The translations under genes and the position numbers were made by a program. Of a stretch of DNA of 53,305 nt, positions 31,343-39,504 are shown one piece after another. Every line of letters starts with the position of its first letter. Within the stretch, counting starts at the first letter, position 1. The notes under the pieces are model-generated. The model ran no database searches. It saw nothing but the letters and a program-made list of their open reading frames with translations, and was not told where the DNA came from. The DNA is from Actinomadura soli (GTDB lineage Bacteria > Actinomycetota > Actinomycetes > Streptosporangiales > Streptosporangiaceae): contig NZ_VCKW01000022.1 in assembly GCF_005889715.1 (NCBI RefSeq), positions 1 through 53,305 of the forward strand, written 5' to 3'.

Positions 31343-32392
31343 TCACAGGTCGGCGGCCATCTCCTTGACCTTCTCGATCAGCGCGAGGCGGCCCTTGTGG
31401 TCGCCCGCGATCGGCGACACGTTCAGCGTGGTGACCCCCGACTCCTTCATCGCGGCGAGCCGCTCCCGGACGTGGCCCTCGGAGCCGATGAGCGACATCT
31501 TCTCCAGCAGCTCGTGCGGGACCTTGGCGGCGGCCTCGTCCTTCTTGCCCGCGAGGTAGAGGTCCTGGATCTCCTCCGCCTCCCTCTCGAAGCCGTACCG
31601 GCGGGCCAGGTCGTTGTAGAAGTTCCTGCCCTTGGCGCCCATGCCGCCGATGTAGAGCGCGGCCATCGGGCGTCCGAACTCCAGGAACCCCTGGACGTCG
31701 TCGCCGATGGCGAGCGCGGCCTGCCCGACGACGTCCAGCTCGCCGAGGGCCGGGTCGCGGCGGGCCCCGCCGGCGGCGAGGGACCCGCCCCAGACGTCCT
31801 TCGCCTTCTCCGGCATGTAGAAGATCGGCTCCCAGCCGTTGGCGAGCTCGGCGGTCAGCTCGACGTTCTTCGGGCCGATCGCGGCGACGACGATCGGGAT
31901 GTCGGCGCGCACGGGATGGTTGATGAGCTTCAGCGGCTTGCCGAGCCCGGTGCCCTGGTCGGCGGGCAGCGGCACCGTGTAGTGCCTGCCGTCGTGTTCG
32001 AGCCGCTCGCGCCGCCACACCTTCCGGCAGATCTCGATGATCTCGCGGGTGCGGCCGAGGGGGGCGGTGTAGGGGACGCCGTGGAAGCCCTCGATGACCT
32101 GCGGCCCGGACGCGCCGATGCCGAGCGTGAACCGGCCCTCGGAGACGAAGTCGAGACCGGCGGCGGTCATCGCCGTCAGGGTCGGCGTCCGGGTGTAGAT
32201 CTGCATGATCCCGGAGGCGATCTCCAGCCGCTCGGTCTTGGCGGCGATGTAGCCGAGCTGGCTCACCGCGTCGAAGCTGTACGCCTCCGCGACGAACACG
32301 ACGTCGAGGCCGGCCTTCTCGTAGTCGGCCAGCTCCTCGACCGTCCGCCGGAAACCGGCGTCGGAATAGCTGATCGACATCCCGATGCGCAT
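31343..32392 (-). CDS. LLM class F420-dependent oxidoreductase
   Basis: 349 aa from ATG 32392 (MRIGMSISYSDAGF), with GGAGG 8 nt upstream. Luciferase-like TIM barrel with FTLGIGASGPQVIEGFHG (cofactor-binding region), RTREIIEICRKVWRRE and PIVVAAIGPKNVELTAELANGW. The overall pattern resembles the Rv3520c-like F420 group of mycobacteria; use of F420 rather than FMN is inferred from that likeness. Substrate unknown. It is the last of three minus-strand genes (PaaI, enoyl-CoA hydratase, this one), 130 bp after the hydratase, and may share the TetR-controlled promoter. Confidence 0.85.
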   Translation of the reverse strand: MRIGMSISYSDAGFRRTVEELADYEKAGLDVVFVAEAYSFDAVSQLGYIAAKTERLEIASGIMQIYTRTPTLTAMTAAGLDFVSEGRFTLGIGASGPQVIEGFHGVPYTAPLGRTREIIEICRKVWRRERLEHDGRHYTVPLPADQGTGLGKPLKLINHPVRADIPIVVAAIGPKNVELTAELANGWEPIFYMPEKAKDVWGGSLAAGGARRDPALGELDVVGQAALAIGDDVQGFLEFGRPMAALYIGGMGAKGRNFYNDLARRYGFEREAEEIQDLYLAGKKDEAAAKVPHELLEKMSLIGSEGHVRERLAAMKESGVTTLNVSPIAGDHKGRLALIEKVKEMAADL

Positions 32393-32497
32393 CGGCGTTC
32401 CCTCCATGAACCGAATCTGATTCCAGTCGACGGTAACCTACCGGCGTCGCGCGGGCGCGCCTGGGGCCGCCGGAGGGCGGGACGGGCCGGACGCGGA

Positions 32498-32530
32498 GGT
32501 CAGCCCAAGGGCGGGGCGAAGGTCAGCCCA
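32498..32530. repeat. Short duplication at the 3' end of the enoyl-CoA hydratase gene
   Basis: GGTCAGCCCA occurs at 32498-32507 and 32521-32530, followed in both by a GGGC-GGG-like stretch, period 23 bp. The inner copy contains the hydratase stop codon; the outer copy lies just downstream, so the stop context has been duplicated. Confidence 0.6.
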
Positions 32531-33188
32531 GGGCCGGGCCGTTCAGGGCGTCCAGTGCCGTCCGGTACATGGCGGTGCGGATCTTCGCCACGACCCCGCC
32601 GTCCTTGCCCGCCAGGGACGCCGCCAGCTCGACGGCGGCGGGCAGGACCTCGTCCTCGGCGGCGGTGCGCCGGACGATCCCGGCGGCCAGCGCCTCCGCC
32701 GCCGTGTACCGGCGGCCGGTGATCATCGCCTCGTGCGCGGTGACCGTCGGCAGGCGCGACCGGATCAGCGCGTCCATGCCGGGCGTGAAGCTCATCCCGA
32801 GGTCGACCTCGGGGAGGCAGAAGTAGCCGCGGTCCGTCCGCATGACGGCGAAGTCGTGGGCGAGCGCGAGCATCGCGCCGCCGGCGAACGCGTGCCCGTT
32901 GAGCGCCGCGACGGTGGGCATCGGCAGTGCCAGGATCCGCGCGTAGAGGCCGTGCACGCGGCGCAGGTAGTCCTCGAACCGGTCCTGGTTGGCGCCGAGC
33001 CAGTCGAGGTCGAGGCCGTTGGAGTAGAACTTGCCGGTGCCCACGGTGACGAGGGCGCCCGGCCCTTCGTTCTTCTCGACGGCGCCGAGCGCGTCCCCGG
33101 CCGCGTCGAGGAACCCGGGGCCGAAGCGGTTCTCGCCGGCGTCGAACCGCAGGACGTACACGTCGCCGTCGCGCTGGAGGTCGATCAC
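32523..33188 (-). CDS. Enoyl-CoA hydratase/isomerase family protein (short)
   Basis: 221 aa from GTG 33188, with AAGGAG 6 nt upstream. Crotonase fold: the oxyanion-hole segment KFYSNGLDLDWL and ALNGHAFAGGAMLALAHDFAVM, and the active-site region GYFCLPEVDLGM with one Glu. At 221 residues it is shorter than the usual ~260-aa hydratase, more like delta3,delta2-enoyl-CoA isomerases, so isomerase is a real alternative. It sits between the PaaI thioesterase and the LLM oxidoreductase, suggesting acyl-CoA metabolism under the divergent TetR regulator. Confidence 0.85.
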   Translation of the reverse strand: MIDLQRDGDVYVLRFDAGENRFGPGFLDAAGDALGAVEKNEGPGALVTVGTGKFYSNGLDLDWLGANQDRFEDYLRRVHGLYARILALPMPTVAALNGHAFAGGAMLALAHDFAVMRTDRGYFCLPEVDLGMSFTPGMDALIRSRLPTVTAHEAMITGRRYTAAEALAAGIVRRTAAEDEVLPAAVELAASLAGKDGGVVAKIRTAMYRTALDALNGPALG

Positions 33189-33230
33189 GAAGGTCTCCTT
33201 CTGCCGTGCCCATCCGTGCCCGGGACGACC

Positions 33231-33677
33231 TTACTCGCGGGTAGCGGGCGGGAAGACCATGCAGGTGGTGGTCCCGTGCGCGACGAGCTTGCCGGACTCG
33301 TTGAGGACGCGCCCCTCGGCCGTGGCGAGCTTGCGCCCGACATGGACGGTCGTGCCCTCGCACACCAGCCGCCCGCCCTCCAGCGGCACCGGCCGGACGA
33401 AGTTCACGCTCAGCTCCAGCGTCGTGTAGGCCGCGCCGTCCGGCAGCGCGGTGTGCACGGCGCAGCCCATCGCCGAGTCGAGCAGCGTGGACATGATGCC
33501 GCCGTGGACGATGCCCAGCGGGTTGCTGAAGTCGGTGCGCGGCGTGAGGGCGAACACCACCCGTCCGGGCTCCAGGGACTCGGCCGTCATGCCGAGCAGG
33601 GCGCCGATGCCGTACCCCTTCGCCATGCCCATGTCGAGCAGTTCCCTCAGCTGGGCAAGGCCGGCCGTGGTCCCCAT
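33231..33677 (-). CDS. PaaI family hotdog thioesterase
   Basis: 148 aa from ATG 33677 (MGTTAGLAQLRELLDMGM), with AAGGGGG 6 nt upstream; a longer in-frame start would run through the operator region. Hotdog fold signature: DFSNPLGIVHGGIMSTLLDSAMG with the HGG motif, then TTLELSVNFVRPVP and VHVGRKLATAEGRV. Such enzymes hydrolyse acyl- or aryl-acyl-CoA thioesters. It is first in the minus-strand unit and divergent from tetR; two operator-like palindromes lie just upstream. Confidence 0.9.
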   Translation of the reverse strand: MGTTAGLAQLRELLDMGMAKGYGIGALLGMTAESLEPGRVVFALTPRTDFSNPLGIVHGGIMSTLLDSAMGCAVHTALPDGAAYTTLELSVNFVRPVPLEGGRLVCEGTTVHVGRKLATAEGRVLNESGKLVAHGTTTCMVFPPATRE

Positions 33678-33698
33678 GCCCGCCCCCTTCCGGTCGGT

Positions 33699-33712
33699 AT
33701 GACGTCCGTCAT
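33699..33712. promoter_or_regulatory. TetR operator candidate, site 1
   Basis: ATGACG-tc-CGTCAT, a perfect 6-2-6 palindrome flanked by T and A (TATGAC...GTCATA). It lies 22 bp before the PaaI start codon and is the exact reverse complement of site 2. Confidence 0.75.
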
Positions 33713-33726
33713 AGCCAACGATTCCT

Positions 33727-33740
33727 ATGACGGACGTCAT
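33727..33740. promoter_or_regulatory. TetR operator candidate, site 2
   Basis: ATGACG-ga-CGTCAT, a perfect 6-2-6 palindrome. A minus-strand TTGACC (-35-like, 33741-33746) abuts it, so occupancy would block the thioesterase promoter. The centre is 28 bp from site 1. Confidence 0.75.
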
Positions 33741-33758
33741 GGTCAATGCGGACTGCCT

Positions 33759-33772
33759 ATGATGAATGTCAT
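33759..33772. promoter_or_regulatory. TetR operator candidate, site 3 (degenerate), overlapping the tetR -10
   Basis: ATGATG-aa-TGTCAT keeps the half-site pattern with two changes. It overlaps the plus-strand CATAAT (33770-33775), a -10 box 6 nt before the tetR ATG, suggesting autorepression and a leaderless tetR mRNA. Confidence 0.65.
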
Positions 33773-33781
33773 AATCGGAGC

Positions 33782-34357
33782 ATGGGGACCGACAGCCGGG
33801 AACGCATGGTGCGCAGCGCCGCCTACCTCTTCCGCGAGCGCGGATACAGCGGCACCGGGTTCCGCGACGTCATCGCGCACAGCGGCGCGCCGCGCGGTTC
33901 GATCTACCACCACTTCCCGGACGGCAAGGCGCAGCTCGCCGAGGAGGCCGTGCGCTACGCGGGCGACTTCCTGAACGCCGGGATCCTCGCGGCCACCGAG
34001 GGCGGGGACGCCGCGTCCGCCGTGGACGCCTTCACCGGCTGGTGGCGGCAGGTCCTGATCAGGAGCGAGTTCCGCGCCGGGTGCCCCGTCGTCGCCGTCA
34101 CCGTGGAGAGCCACGAGGACGCCCCGCAGCTCGCCGCGGCCGCGGCGGCGGCGTTCGACCGCTGGCGGGACACCCTCGCCACCGGCCTCGGCAACGCCGG
34201 CGTCCCCGACGACCGCGCCGGCCGGCTGGCCCGCCTGATCGTCGCCGCCGTCGAGGGCGCCACGATCCTGTGCCGCGCCCACCGCGACGTCGCCCCCCTG
34301 GACGACGTCGTCACCGAACTCAAGGACCTGACCCGCCAGGCCGTCCAGGAGCCCTAG
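33782..34357 (+). CDS. TetR/AcrR family regulator, LmrA/YxaF-like
   Basis: 191 aa from ATG 33782 (MGTDSRERMVRSAAYLF); GGAG lies only 1 nt before the ATG and CATAAT 6 nt before it. Helix-turn-helix: GFRDVIAHSGAPRGSIYHHF (~residues 26-45). The C-terminal domain (AGCPVVAVTVES, FDRWRDTLATGL, RLARLIVAAVEGATIL) resembles the LmrA/YxaF ligand domain. It is divergent from the PaaI-hydratase-LLM genes with three palindromes between, so it probably represses both directions until an acyl-CoA-type ligand binds. Its stop TAG overlaps the aroQ stop in the shared CTAG. Confidence 0.92.
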   Translation: MGTDSRERMVRSAAYLFRERGYSGTGFRDVIAHSGAPRGSIYHHFPDGKAQLAEEAVRYAGDFLNAGILAATEGGDAASAVDAFTGWWRQVLIRSEFRAGCPVVAVTVESHEDAPQLAAAAAAAFDRWRDTLATGLGNAGVPDDRAGRLARLIVAAVEGATILCRAHRDVAPLDDVVTELKDLTRQAVQEP

Positions 34358-34809
34358 CCCCCGGGCTTCTCCTCGGCGATCAGGTCGGCGATGGCCTGGA
34401 GGGCGAGGACGTACGACATCGCGCCGAATCCGGCGATCGTCCCGGTGGCGACGCCCGCGACGACGGAGGTGTGGCGGAACTCCTCGCGGGCGGCCGGGTT
34501 CGAGATGTGGACCTCGACGAGCGGCGCGGTGCGCTGGGCGAGGGCGTCCCGCAGCGCGTACGAGTAGTGCGTGAACGCCGCCGGGTTCACCACCATCGGG
34601 AGGCGCCCGTCGGCGGCCTCGTGCACCCAGCGCAGCATCTCGGCCTCGTCGTCGGTCTGCCGGACCTCGACGCTCAGATCGAGGCGGCGGCCGGCGTCGC
34701 GGCACAGGGCGGCGATGTCGTCGAGGGTCGTCGTCCCGTACACGTCGGGTTCGCGGACGCCGAGCCTGCGGAGGTTCGGCCCGTTCAGGACGAGGACGCG
34801 GGTGGTCAT
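34354..34809 (-). CDS. aroQ: 3-dehydroquinate dehydratase, type II
   Basis: Third step of the shikimate pathway. 151 aa, dodecameric type II enzyme. The N-terminal VLVLNGPNLRRLGVREPDVYG carries the catalytic Arg/Tyr lid; PMVVNPAAFTHYSYALRDAL and LVEVHISNPAAREEFRHTS hold substrate-binding Asn and His residues. The usual NPGAYTHTS reads NPAAFTHYS, a mild variant. Its ATG overlaps the aroB stop (4 bp). The gene converges with tetR and the two stops share CTAG. Confidence 0.95.
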   Translation of the reverse strand: MTTRVLVLNGPNLRRLGVREPDVYGTTTLDDIAALCRDAGRRLDLSVEVRQTDDEAEMLRWVHEAADGRLPMVVNPAAFTHYSYALRDALAQRTAPLVEVHISNPAAREEFRHTSVVAGVATGTIAGFGAMSYVLALQAIADLIAEEKPGG

Positions 34810-35879
34810 CGGGAGACCTCCCGGTAGGCGGCGGCGAGGAGGTCCTCGTCCGGTCCTTCGAGGCTGCCGGGTTCGGCGAGGCCGTCCAGCACGACGAACC
34901 GCAGCGTCGAGCCCCGCGACTTCTTGTCGATGGTCATCGTGGCGCGCAGCCCCGGCCAGTCGGCGGCGTAGGACACCGGCAGGCCGACGGACGTGAGGAC
35001 GTCCCGGTGCCGCCGGACGACGTCGGCGGGCAGCCGTCCGGCGAGGCGGGCCAGCTCGGCCGCGTACACCATGCCGATGGCGACGGCGTGGCCGTGCCGG
35101 AAGCGGTAGTCCTCGGCCTTCTCGATGGCGTGCGCGAGCGTGTGCCCGTAGTTGAGGATCTCGCGGAGCCCGCCCTCCCTCAGGTCGGCCGACACCACGT
35201 CCGCCTTCACCTGGACGGCGCGTTCGACCAGCTCGCGGGTGTGCGGGCCGTCCGGGGACGCGGCGCCCGCGGGGTCGTCCTCGACCAGCTCAAGGATCTT
35301 CGGGTCGGCGATGAACCCGGCCTTGATGATCTCGGCGAGGCCGCTGATGTAGTCCTCGCGCGGCATCGTGACGAGCGTGGTCAGCTCGCACAGCACGCCG
35401 GCGGGCGGGTGGAACGCGCCGACGAGGTTCTTGCCCTCGGGGATGTTGATGCCGGTCTTGCCGCCGACGGCCGCGTCCACCATGCCGAGCAGCGTCGTCG
35501 GGACGAGCACGGCCGGGACGCCGCGCAGCCACGACGCCGCCGCGAACCCGGCGAGGTCGGTGGTCGCGCCGCCGCCGACGCCGACGACGGCGTCCGTCCG
35601 GGTCATGCCGTGCCGGGCGAACGACGACCAGAGCCCGGCGAGGACCCCGGTCTCCTTGGCCGCCTCCCCGTCCGGGACGGGCAGCGCGTGGACGGTGTAT
35701 CCGGCCTGGTCCAGCGCGCCGCACACGGGGCGGGCGATCTCCGGCAGGCCCTCGGCGTGGACGACGGCGACGGTCCGCGCGCGGGAGCCGACCATGCGGG
35801 GCAGCTCGCCGAGGACGCCCGTCCCGATGACCACGTCGTAGGGATCGGGGCCGCCCACGCGCACCCGTGACTGCGTCAC
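34806..35879 (-). CDS. aroB: 3-dehydroquinate synthase
   Basis: Converts DAHP to 3-dehydroquinate using NAD and a divalent metal. 357 aa. NAD-binding region GVGGGATTDLAGFAAASWL and the substrate region VDAAVGGKTGINIPEGKN are intact, as are metal ligands in the REILNYGHTLAHAIEK and FRHGHAVAIGM segments. GTG start 35879 overlaps the aroK stop (GTGA), and its stop overlaps the aroQ start. Standard length. Confidence 0.97.
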   Translation of the reverse strand: MTQSRVRVGGPDPYDVVIGTGVLGELPRMVGSRARTVAVVHAEGLPEIARPVCGALDQAGYTVHALPVPDGEAAKETGVLAGLWSSFARHGMTRTDAVVGVGGGATTDLAGFAAASWLRGVPAVLVPTTLLGMVDAAVGGKTGINIPEGKNLVGAFHPPAGVLCELTTLVTMPREDYISGLAEIIKAGFIADPKILELVEDDPAGAASPDGPHTRELVERAVQVKADVVSADLREGGLREILNYGHTLAHAIEKAEDYRFRHGHAVAIGMVYAAELARLAGRLPADVVRRHRDVLTSVGLPVSYAADWPGLRATMTIDKKSRGSTLRFVVLDGLAEPGSLEGPDEDLLAAAYREVSR

Positions 35880-36385
35880 GCCGCGCCTTCCAGCGCCTTC
35901 GCGATCTCCTCGACGATCTCGGCGGGGTCGCGGCCGTCGGTGTCGACCTCGATCGTGCCGAGCCGCTCGTAGATCGGCAGGCGCTCCTCCAGCAGCTTGC
36001 GCATCTGGCTGCGCGGGTTCAGCACGAGCAGCGGCCGCGCCGACGCCAGCCCCACCCGCTTGATCGCCTCCGACAGCCCGACCCGCAGGTAGACGACGGT
36101 GTGCCCGCCGAGAAGCTCCTGCGTCTCCGCCGCCAGGACGGCGCCGCCGCCGAGCGCGACGACGCCCTCGTGCCCGGCCAGCGCCGCCGCGACGGCCGCG
36201 CGCTCCAGCTCGCGGAAGCGCTCCTCGCCGTCGTCGATGAAGATCTCGCCGATCGGCTTGCCCGCCGCGGACTCGACGTCGGCGTCGGTGTCGCGCAGCG
36301 GCACGCCGAGCCGGTCCGCGAGCGCGGCGCCGATCGTGGTCTTGCCCGAGCCGGGCGGGCCGATGATGACTGCCTTCGGTCGCAT
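35876..36385 (-). CDS. aroK: Shikimate kinase
   Basis: Phosphorylates shikimate with ATP. 169 aa from ATG 36385 (MRPKAVIIGPPGSGKTTIG); only a weak GGAT precedes it. Walker A GPPGSGKTT (~residues 9-17), shikimate-binding DTDADVE and FRELERAAV, Walker-B-like VVALGGGAVL, and the lid RPLL. The much longer open frame upstream is a shadow of aroC. It lies 32 bp after aroC across a small duplicated sequence, and is coupled to aroB. Confidence 0.95.
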   Translation of the reverse strand: MRPKAVIIGPPGSGKTTIGAALADRLGVPLRDTDADVESAAGKPIGEIFIDDGEERFRELERAAVAAALAGHEGVVALGGGAVLAAETQELLGGHTVVYLRVGLSEAIKRVGLASARPLLVLNPRSQMRKLLEERLPIYERLGTIEVDTDGRDPAEIVEEIAKALEGAA

Positions 36386-36396
36386 GGTCAGCGGAT

Positions 36397-36426
36397 CCAG
36401 TTCACTTGATCGCCAGTTCACTTGAT
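36397..36426. repeat. 16-bp-period tandem duplication at the aroC stop
   Basis: CCAGTTCACTTGAT occurs at 36397-36410 and 36413-36426. The second copy encodes the last aroC codons and its stop; the first lies in the aroC-aroK gap. It has lengthened the spacer between two otherwise tightly packed genes. Confidence 0.75.
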
Positions 36427-37611
36427 GGTCAGGGAGGACAGGTATCCCCGCAGGTTCCGGGCGGTCTCCTCGGCGGAGTCGCCGCCGAACTTCTCCAGCG
36501 CCGCGTCCGCGAGGACGAGCGCCACCATCGCCTCCGCGACGACGCCGGCGGCGGGCACGGCGGTGACGTCGCTGCGCTGGTTGATCGCCTTGGCGGGCCC
36601 GCCGGTCTTCACGTCGATGGTGTCGAGCCGCCGCGGGACGGTCGAGATCGGCTTCATCGCCGCCCGGACGCGCAGCGCCTCGCCGGTCGTCATGCCGCCC
36701 TCGACGCCGCCCGCCCGGTTCGTCCGGCGGCGGACGCCCTCGGGCGTGCCGTCGATCTCGTCGTGCGCGCGGGACCCGGGGCGGCGCGCGGTGGTGAACC
36801 CGTCGCCGAGCTCCACGCCCTTGATCGCCTGGATGCCCATCAGCGCCCCGGCGAGCCGCGCGTCGAGCCGCCGGTCCCAGTGGACGTGGCTGCCGAGGCC
36901 GGGCGGCAGCCCGTAGGCGAGGACCTCCACGACGCCGCCGAGCGTGTCGCCGGCCCGCTTGGTGTCGTCGATGTGCGCGACCATCGCGGCGGACGCGTCC
37001 GCGTCGAAGCAGCGCACCGGGCTCTCGTCCACGCGGGCGAGGTCGCCGGGCTCGGGCAGGACGCCGTCGGGCGCCTCGACCTCGCCAAGCGCGATCACGT
37101 GGCTCAGGACGTCGACGCCGAGGGCCTGCTTGAGGAACGCCTTGGCGACCGTGCCGAGCGCGACCCGCGCCGCCGTCTCCCGCGCGCTCGCCCGCTCCAG
37201 GACGGGCCGCGCGTCGTCGAAGCCGTACTTCTGCATGCCGACGAGGTCGGCGTGGCCGGGCCGCGGCTGCGACAGCGGCGCATTTCTTCCACTCTGCCCC
37301 CGGCTCAGCGCCGCCAGGACGTCGGCGTCCACGGGGTCGGCCGACATGACCGTCTCCCACTTGGGCCACTCGGTGTTGCCGACCTCGATCGCGACCGGGC
37401 CGCCCTGCGTCACCCCGTGCCGGACGCCGCCGACGATCGTCACCTGGTCCTGCTCGAACTTCATCCGGGCGCCCCGCCCGTGGCCGAGCCGCCGGCGGCG
37501 CAGTTCTTCGGCGATGTCCGCCGAGGTCACGCGCACACCGGCCGGCAGCCCCTCCACGATCGCGGTCAGGGCCGGGCCATGGGACTCCCCCGCGGTCAAC
37601 CAGCGCAGCAT
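36418..37611 (-). CDS. aroC: Chorismate synthase
   Basis: Final step of the shikimate pathway, FMN-dependent elimination giving chorismate. 397 aa. Signatures: [38 protein letters not shown] and [20 protein letters not shown], plus a C-terminal [16 protein letters not shown]. The ATG at 37611 follows TAGGAT by 6 nt with no separated ribosome-binding site, so the mRNA may be leaderless. It heads aroC-aroK-aroB-aroQ. The gene is divergent from the DUF2332 gene. Confidence 0.96.
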   Translation of the reverse strand: MLRWLTAGESHGPALTAIVEGLPAGVRVTSADIAEELRRRRLGHGRGARMKFEQDQVTIVGGVRHGVTQGGPVAIEVGNTEWPKWETVMSADPVDADVLAALSRGQSGRNAPLSQPRPGHADLVGMQKYGFDDARPVLERASARETAARVALGTVAKAFLKQALGVDVLSHVIALGEVEAPDGVLPEPGDLARVDESPVRCFDADASAAMVAHIDDTKRAGDTLGGVVEVLAYGLPPGLGSHVHWDRRLDARLAGALMGIQAIKGVELGDGFTTARRPGSRAHDEIDGTPEGVRRRTNRAGGVEGGMTTGEALRVRAAMKPISTVPRRLDTIDVKTGGPAKAINQRSDVTAVPAAGVVAEAMVALVLADAALEKFGGDSAEETARNLRGYLSSLTIK

Positions 37612-37617
37612 GCCCTG

Positions 37618-37623
37618 ATCCTA
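37618..37623 (-). promoter_or_regulatory. Leaderless-type -10 box for aroC
   Basis: TAGGAT on the minus strand ends 6 nt (CAGGGC) before the aroC ATG. No clear -35 is visible. The same bases could act as a weak AGGA ribosome-binding site, so the assignment is moderate. Confidence 0.45.
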
Positions 37624-37692
37624 TTGAGTCCGTGGCGTCCCCCGTGACGGCGGCCGCCATCTGGGAGGCTCGTCGCGGAAGATGGGAGGGCG

Positions 37693-38700
37693 ATGAGAGA
37701 GCAGTTGCTGAAGCAGGCCAGGGCGTGCGCCGAGCTGGGGTCGCCGATGTACGCGGAGCTGCTGACGCGGGCCGCGGACGAGGCGGCGGAGCTCGTCGGG
37801 GACGTGCTCGGGAAGCGGACGGAGGCCGGGTTCGTCATCGGGATGCTGGGGACGGTGCACCGGCTCGTGCTGGAGGGGCGCGTGCCGGACCTCGCCGCCC
37901 ACTACCCGACCGCGGGCGGGACAGCGGACCCCCTGGACGCCTGGCCGGCGTTCCGGGACGTCCTGGCCCGGCACGCGGCGGAGATCCGCGCCGGGCTCGC
38001 CGACCCGCCGCAGACGAACGAGGTCGGGCGGGCGTCCCCGCTGGTCGGCGGGCTGCTCACGGCCACCGCTGGGCACGGCCTGCCGGTCAGGCTGCTGGAG
38101 ATCGGCGCGAGCGCGGGCCTGAACCTGCGGGCCGACCACTTCCGGATCCTGCACGGGCACGGCGGCTACGGGCCGAGCTCGCCGGTGGTGCTGCCGGACG
38201 CCTGGCACGGCGCCCTCCCGCCGGACGTTCCGCTCACCGTCACGGAACGGCTCGGCTGCGACCCGGCGCCGCTGGACCCGTCCTCCCCGGAGGCGCGGCT
38301 GCGGCTGCTGTCGTACGTGTGGCCCGACCAGACGGCGCGGGTCGAGCGGCTGTTGGCCGCGTTCGAGGTGGCCGCACGGGTCCCGGCGAAGGTCGTGCGG
38401 GCGGGAGCCGCCGGGTTCCTGGACGGTCTCGCCCCGAAACCGGGCGCCGTCACGGTCGTGTGGCATTCGTCGATGCAGCCGTACATGTCCGGGGACGAGG
38501 CGGCGCGTGTCGTCCGGCACGTGGAGAACGCCGGTGCGGCCGCCACCGTGGACGCGCCCGTCGCCTACCTGACGTTCGAGGCCCGCGACGCCTCCCGCCT
38601 CCACTCCGTCCAGGTCGTGACGCTGCGGACGTGGCCGGACGGCGAGCGGAGGATCCTCGGCGAAGGCCCCGCGCACGGCCTCCCGATCACCTGGTTCTAG
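37693..38700 (+). CDS. DUF2332 domain-containing protein
   Basis: 335 aa from ATG 37693, with GGGAGGG just upstream. It matches the DUF2332 pattern found in many actinobacteria: QTNEVGRASPLVGGLL, VRLLEIGASAGLNLRADHF (glycine-rich, methyltransferase-like), and VVWHSSMQPYM. The EIGASAG segment looks like a SAM-binding motif I, so methyltransferase activity is possible but not shown. A single plus-strand gene, divergent from aroC and convergent with the SseB-like gene. Confidence 0.88.
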   Translation: MREQLLKQARACAELGSPMYAELLTRAADEAAELVGDVLGKRTEAGFVIGMLGTVHRLVLEGRVPDLAAHYPTAGGTADPLDAWPAFRDVLARHAAEIRAGLADPPQTNEVGRASPLVGGLLTATAGHGLPVRLLEIGASAGLNLRADHFRILHGHGGYGPSSPVVLPDAWHGALPPDVPLTVTERLGCDPAPLDPSSPEARLRLLSYVWPDQTARVERLLAAFEVAARVPAKVVRAGAAGFLDGLAPKPGAVTVVWHSSMQPYMSGDEAARVVRHVENAGAAATVDAPVAYLTFEARDASRLHSVQVVTLRTWPDGERRILGEGPAHGLPITWF

Positions 38701-38737
38701 GCGATCTCGTGCCGGACGCCACCGGCGCCGGCGGGTT

Positions 38738-39436
38738 TCAGGCGCGGCGGGTGACGCTCAGCTCGACGCCGCCGACGATGTGGCCGCGCAGCAGCTCGGC
38801 GAGGCGGTCGGACACCCGCTGCACGGTGCGGCGCTCGTCGTGGCCCTCGACGACGGCGAACCGGACGGCCAGCTCCGTCGACTCGCCCTCGGTGACGCGG
38901 ACGCCGCTGACGGACTGGTCGGAGCCGAACGCGGCCTCGACCGCGGCGAGGACGTCCGGGTCCTCGTGCGGGGGCGGGACGGGACGGCCCTCGGCGAGCA
39001 GGTGCAGGCGCAGGCCGTCCACGGCGAACGGGACGGGGCCCGCCACGTCCACGACCAGGGCGTCGGCGCCCTCGTCCAAGGTGGCGCGGCACGCCTCGCC
39101 CGCGCGGACCGCCACGGGACGGGCGTCGTCGCGCCACGCCTTCATCGTCTCGGTGCACGTGAAGCCGAGCACGCCGCGCCGGCCGTCGTCGCCGATCAGC
39201 GTCGGCAGCGCCATGTCGCTCGACTTCTCCCGGCGCGGCTCGCCGGGCTCGACGTCCTCCTCCTCGGTGAGGACGGCGACGATCGGCACGAGCAGCCTCG
39301 CGCCCCGCAGCCGCCGCAGCACCACGTGCGCGCCGACGCGCCCGGCGGCGTACCCGGCGAGCGCCTCGCAGAGCCGCGGGTCGGCGCCGCCGTCGTCCTC
39401 CGGGAACTGCGGTTCGGGAATGGTCAGTCCGGACAC
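38738..39436 (-). CDS. SseB family protein
   Basis: 232 aa. The N-terminal LTIPEPQFPEDDGGADPRL, RLLVPIVAVLTEEE and MALPTLIGDDGRRGVLGFTC segments match the SseB N-terminal domain of actinobacterial proteins; the second half (~130-232) is a probable SseB C-terminal domain. The name comes from a Salmonella effector-translocon protein, but these actinobacterial proteins have no known role and no secretion system is nearby. Start GTG 39436 has TAGCCT 7 nt upstream and no close ribosome-binding site. Confidence 0.85.
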   Translation of the reverse strand: MSGLTIPEPQFPEDDGGADPRLCEALAGYAAGRVGAHVVLRRLRGARLLVPIVAVLTEEEDVEPGEPRREKSSDMALPTLIGDDGRRGVLGFTCTETMKAWRDDARPVAVRAGEACRATLDEGADALVVDVAGPVPFAVDGLRLHLLAEGRPVPPPHEDPDVLAAVEAAFGSDQSVSGVRVTEGESTELAVRFAVVEGHDERRTVQRVSDRLAELLRGHIVGGVELSVTRRA

Positions 39437-39443
39437 GGCAGGA

Positions 39444-39449
39444 AGGCTA
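39444..39449 (-). promoter_or_regulatory. Leaderless-type -10 box for the SseB-like gene
   Basis: TAGCCT on the minus strand ends 7 nt before the GTG start. A GGAGG lies about 18 nt upstream, too far to act as a ribosome-binding site. Confidence 0.5.
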
Positions 39450-39504
39450 TATCCTCCGGCGACCGCTGTGGGTGTCTATTCGGATACTCTCCGTTTCGCT
39501 TTCG

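Noticed and set aside
38738..39436. SseB-like protein as evidence of a type III secretion system
   Set aside because: No other secretion component is nearby, and SseB-domain proteins are common in actinobacteria that lack such systems.
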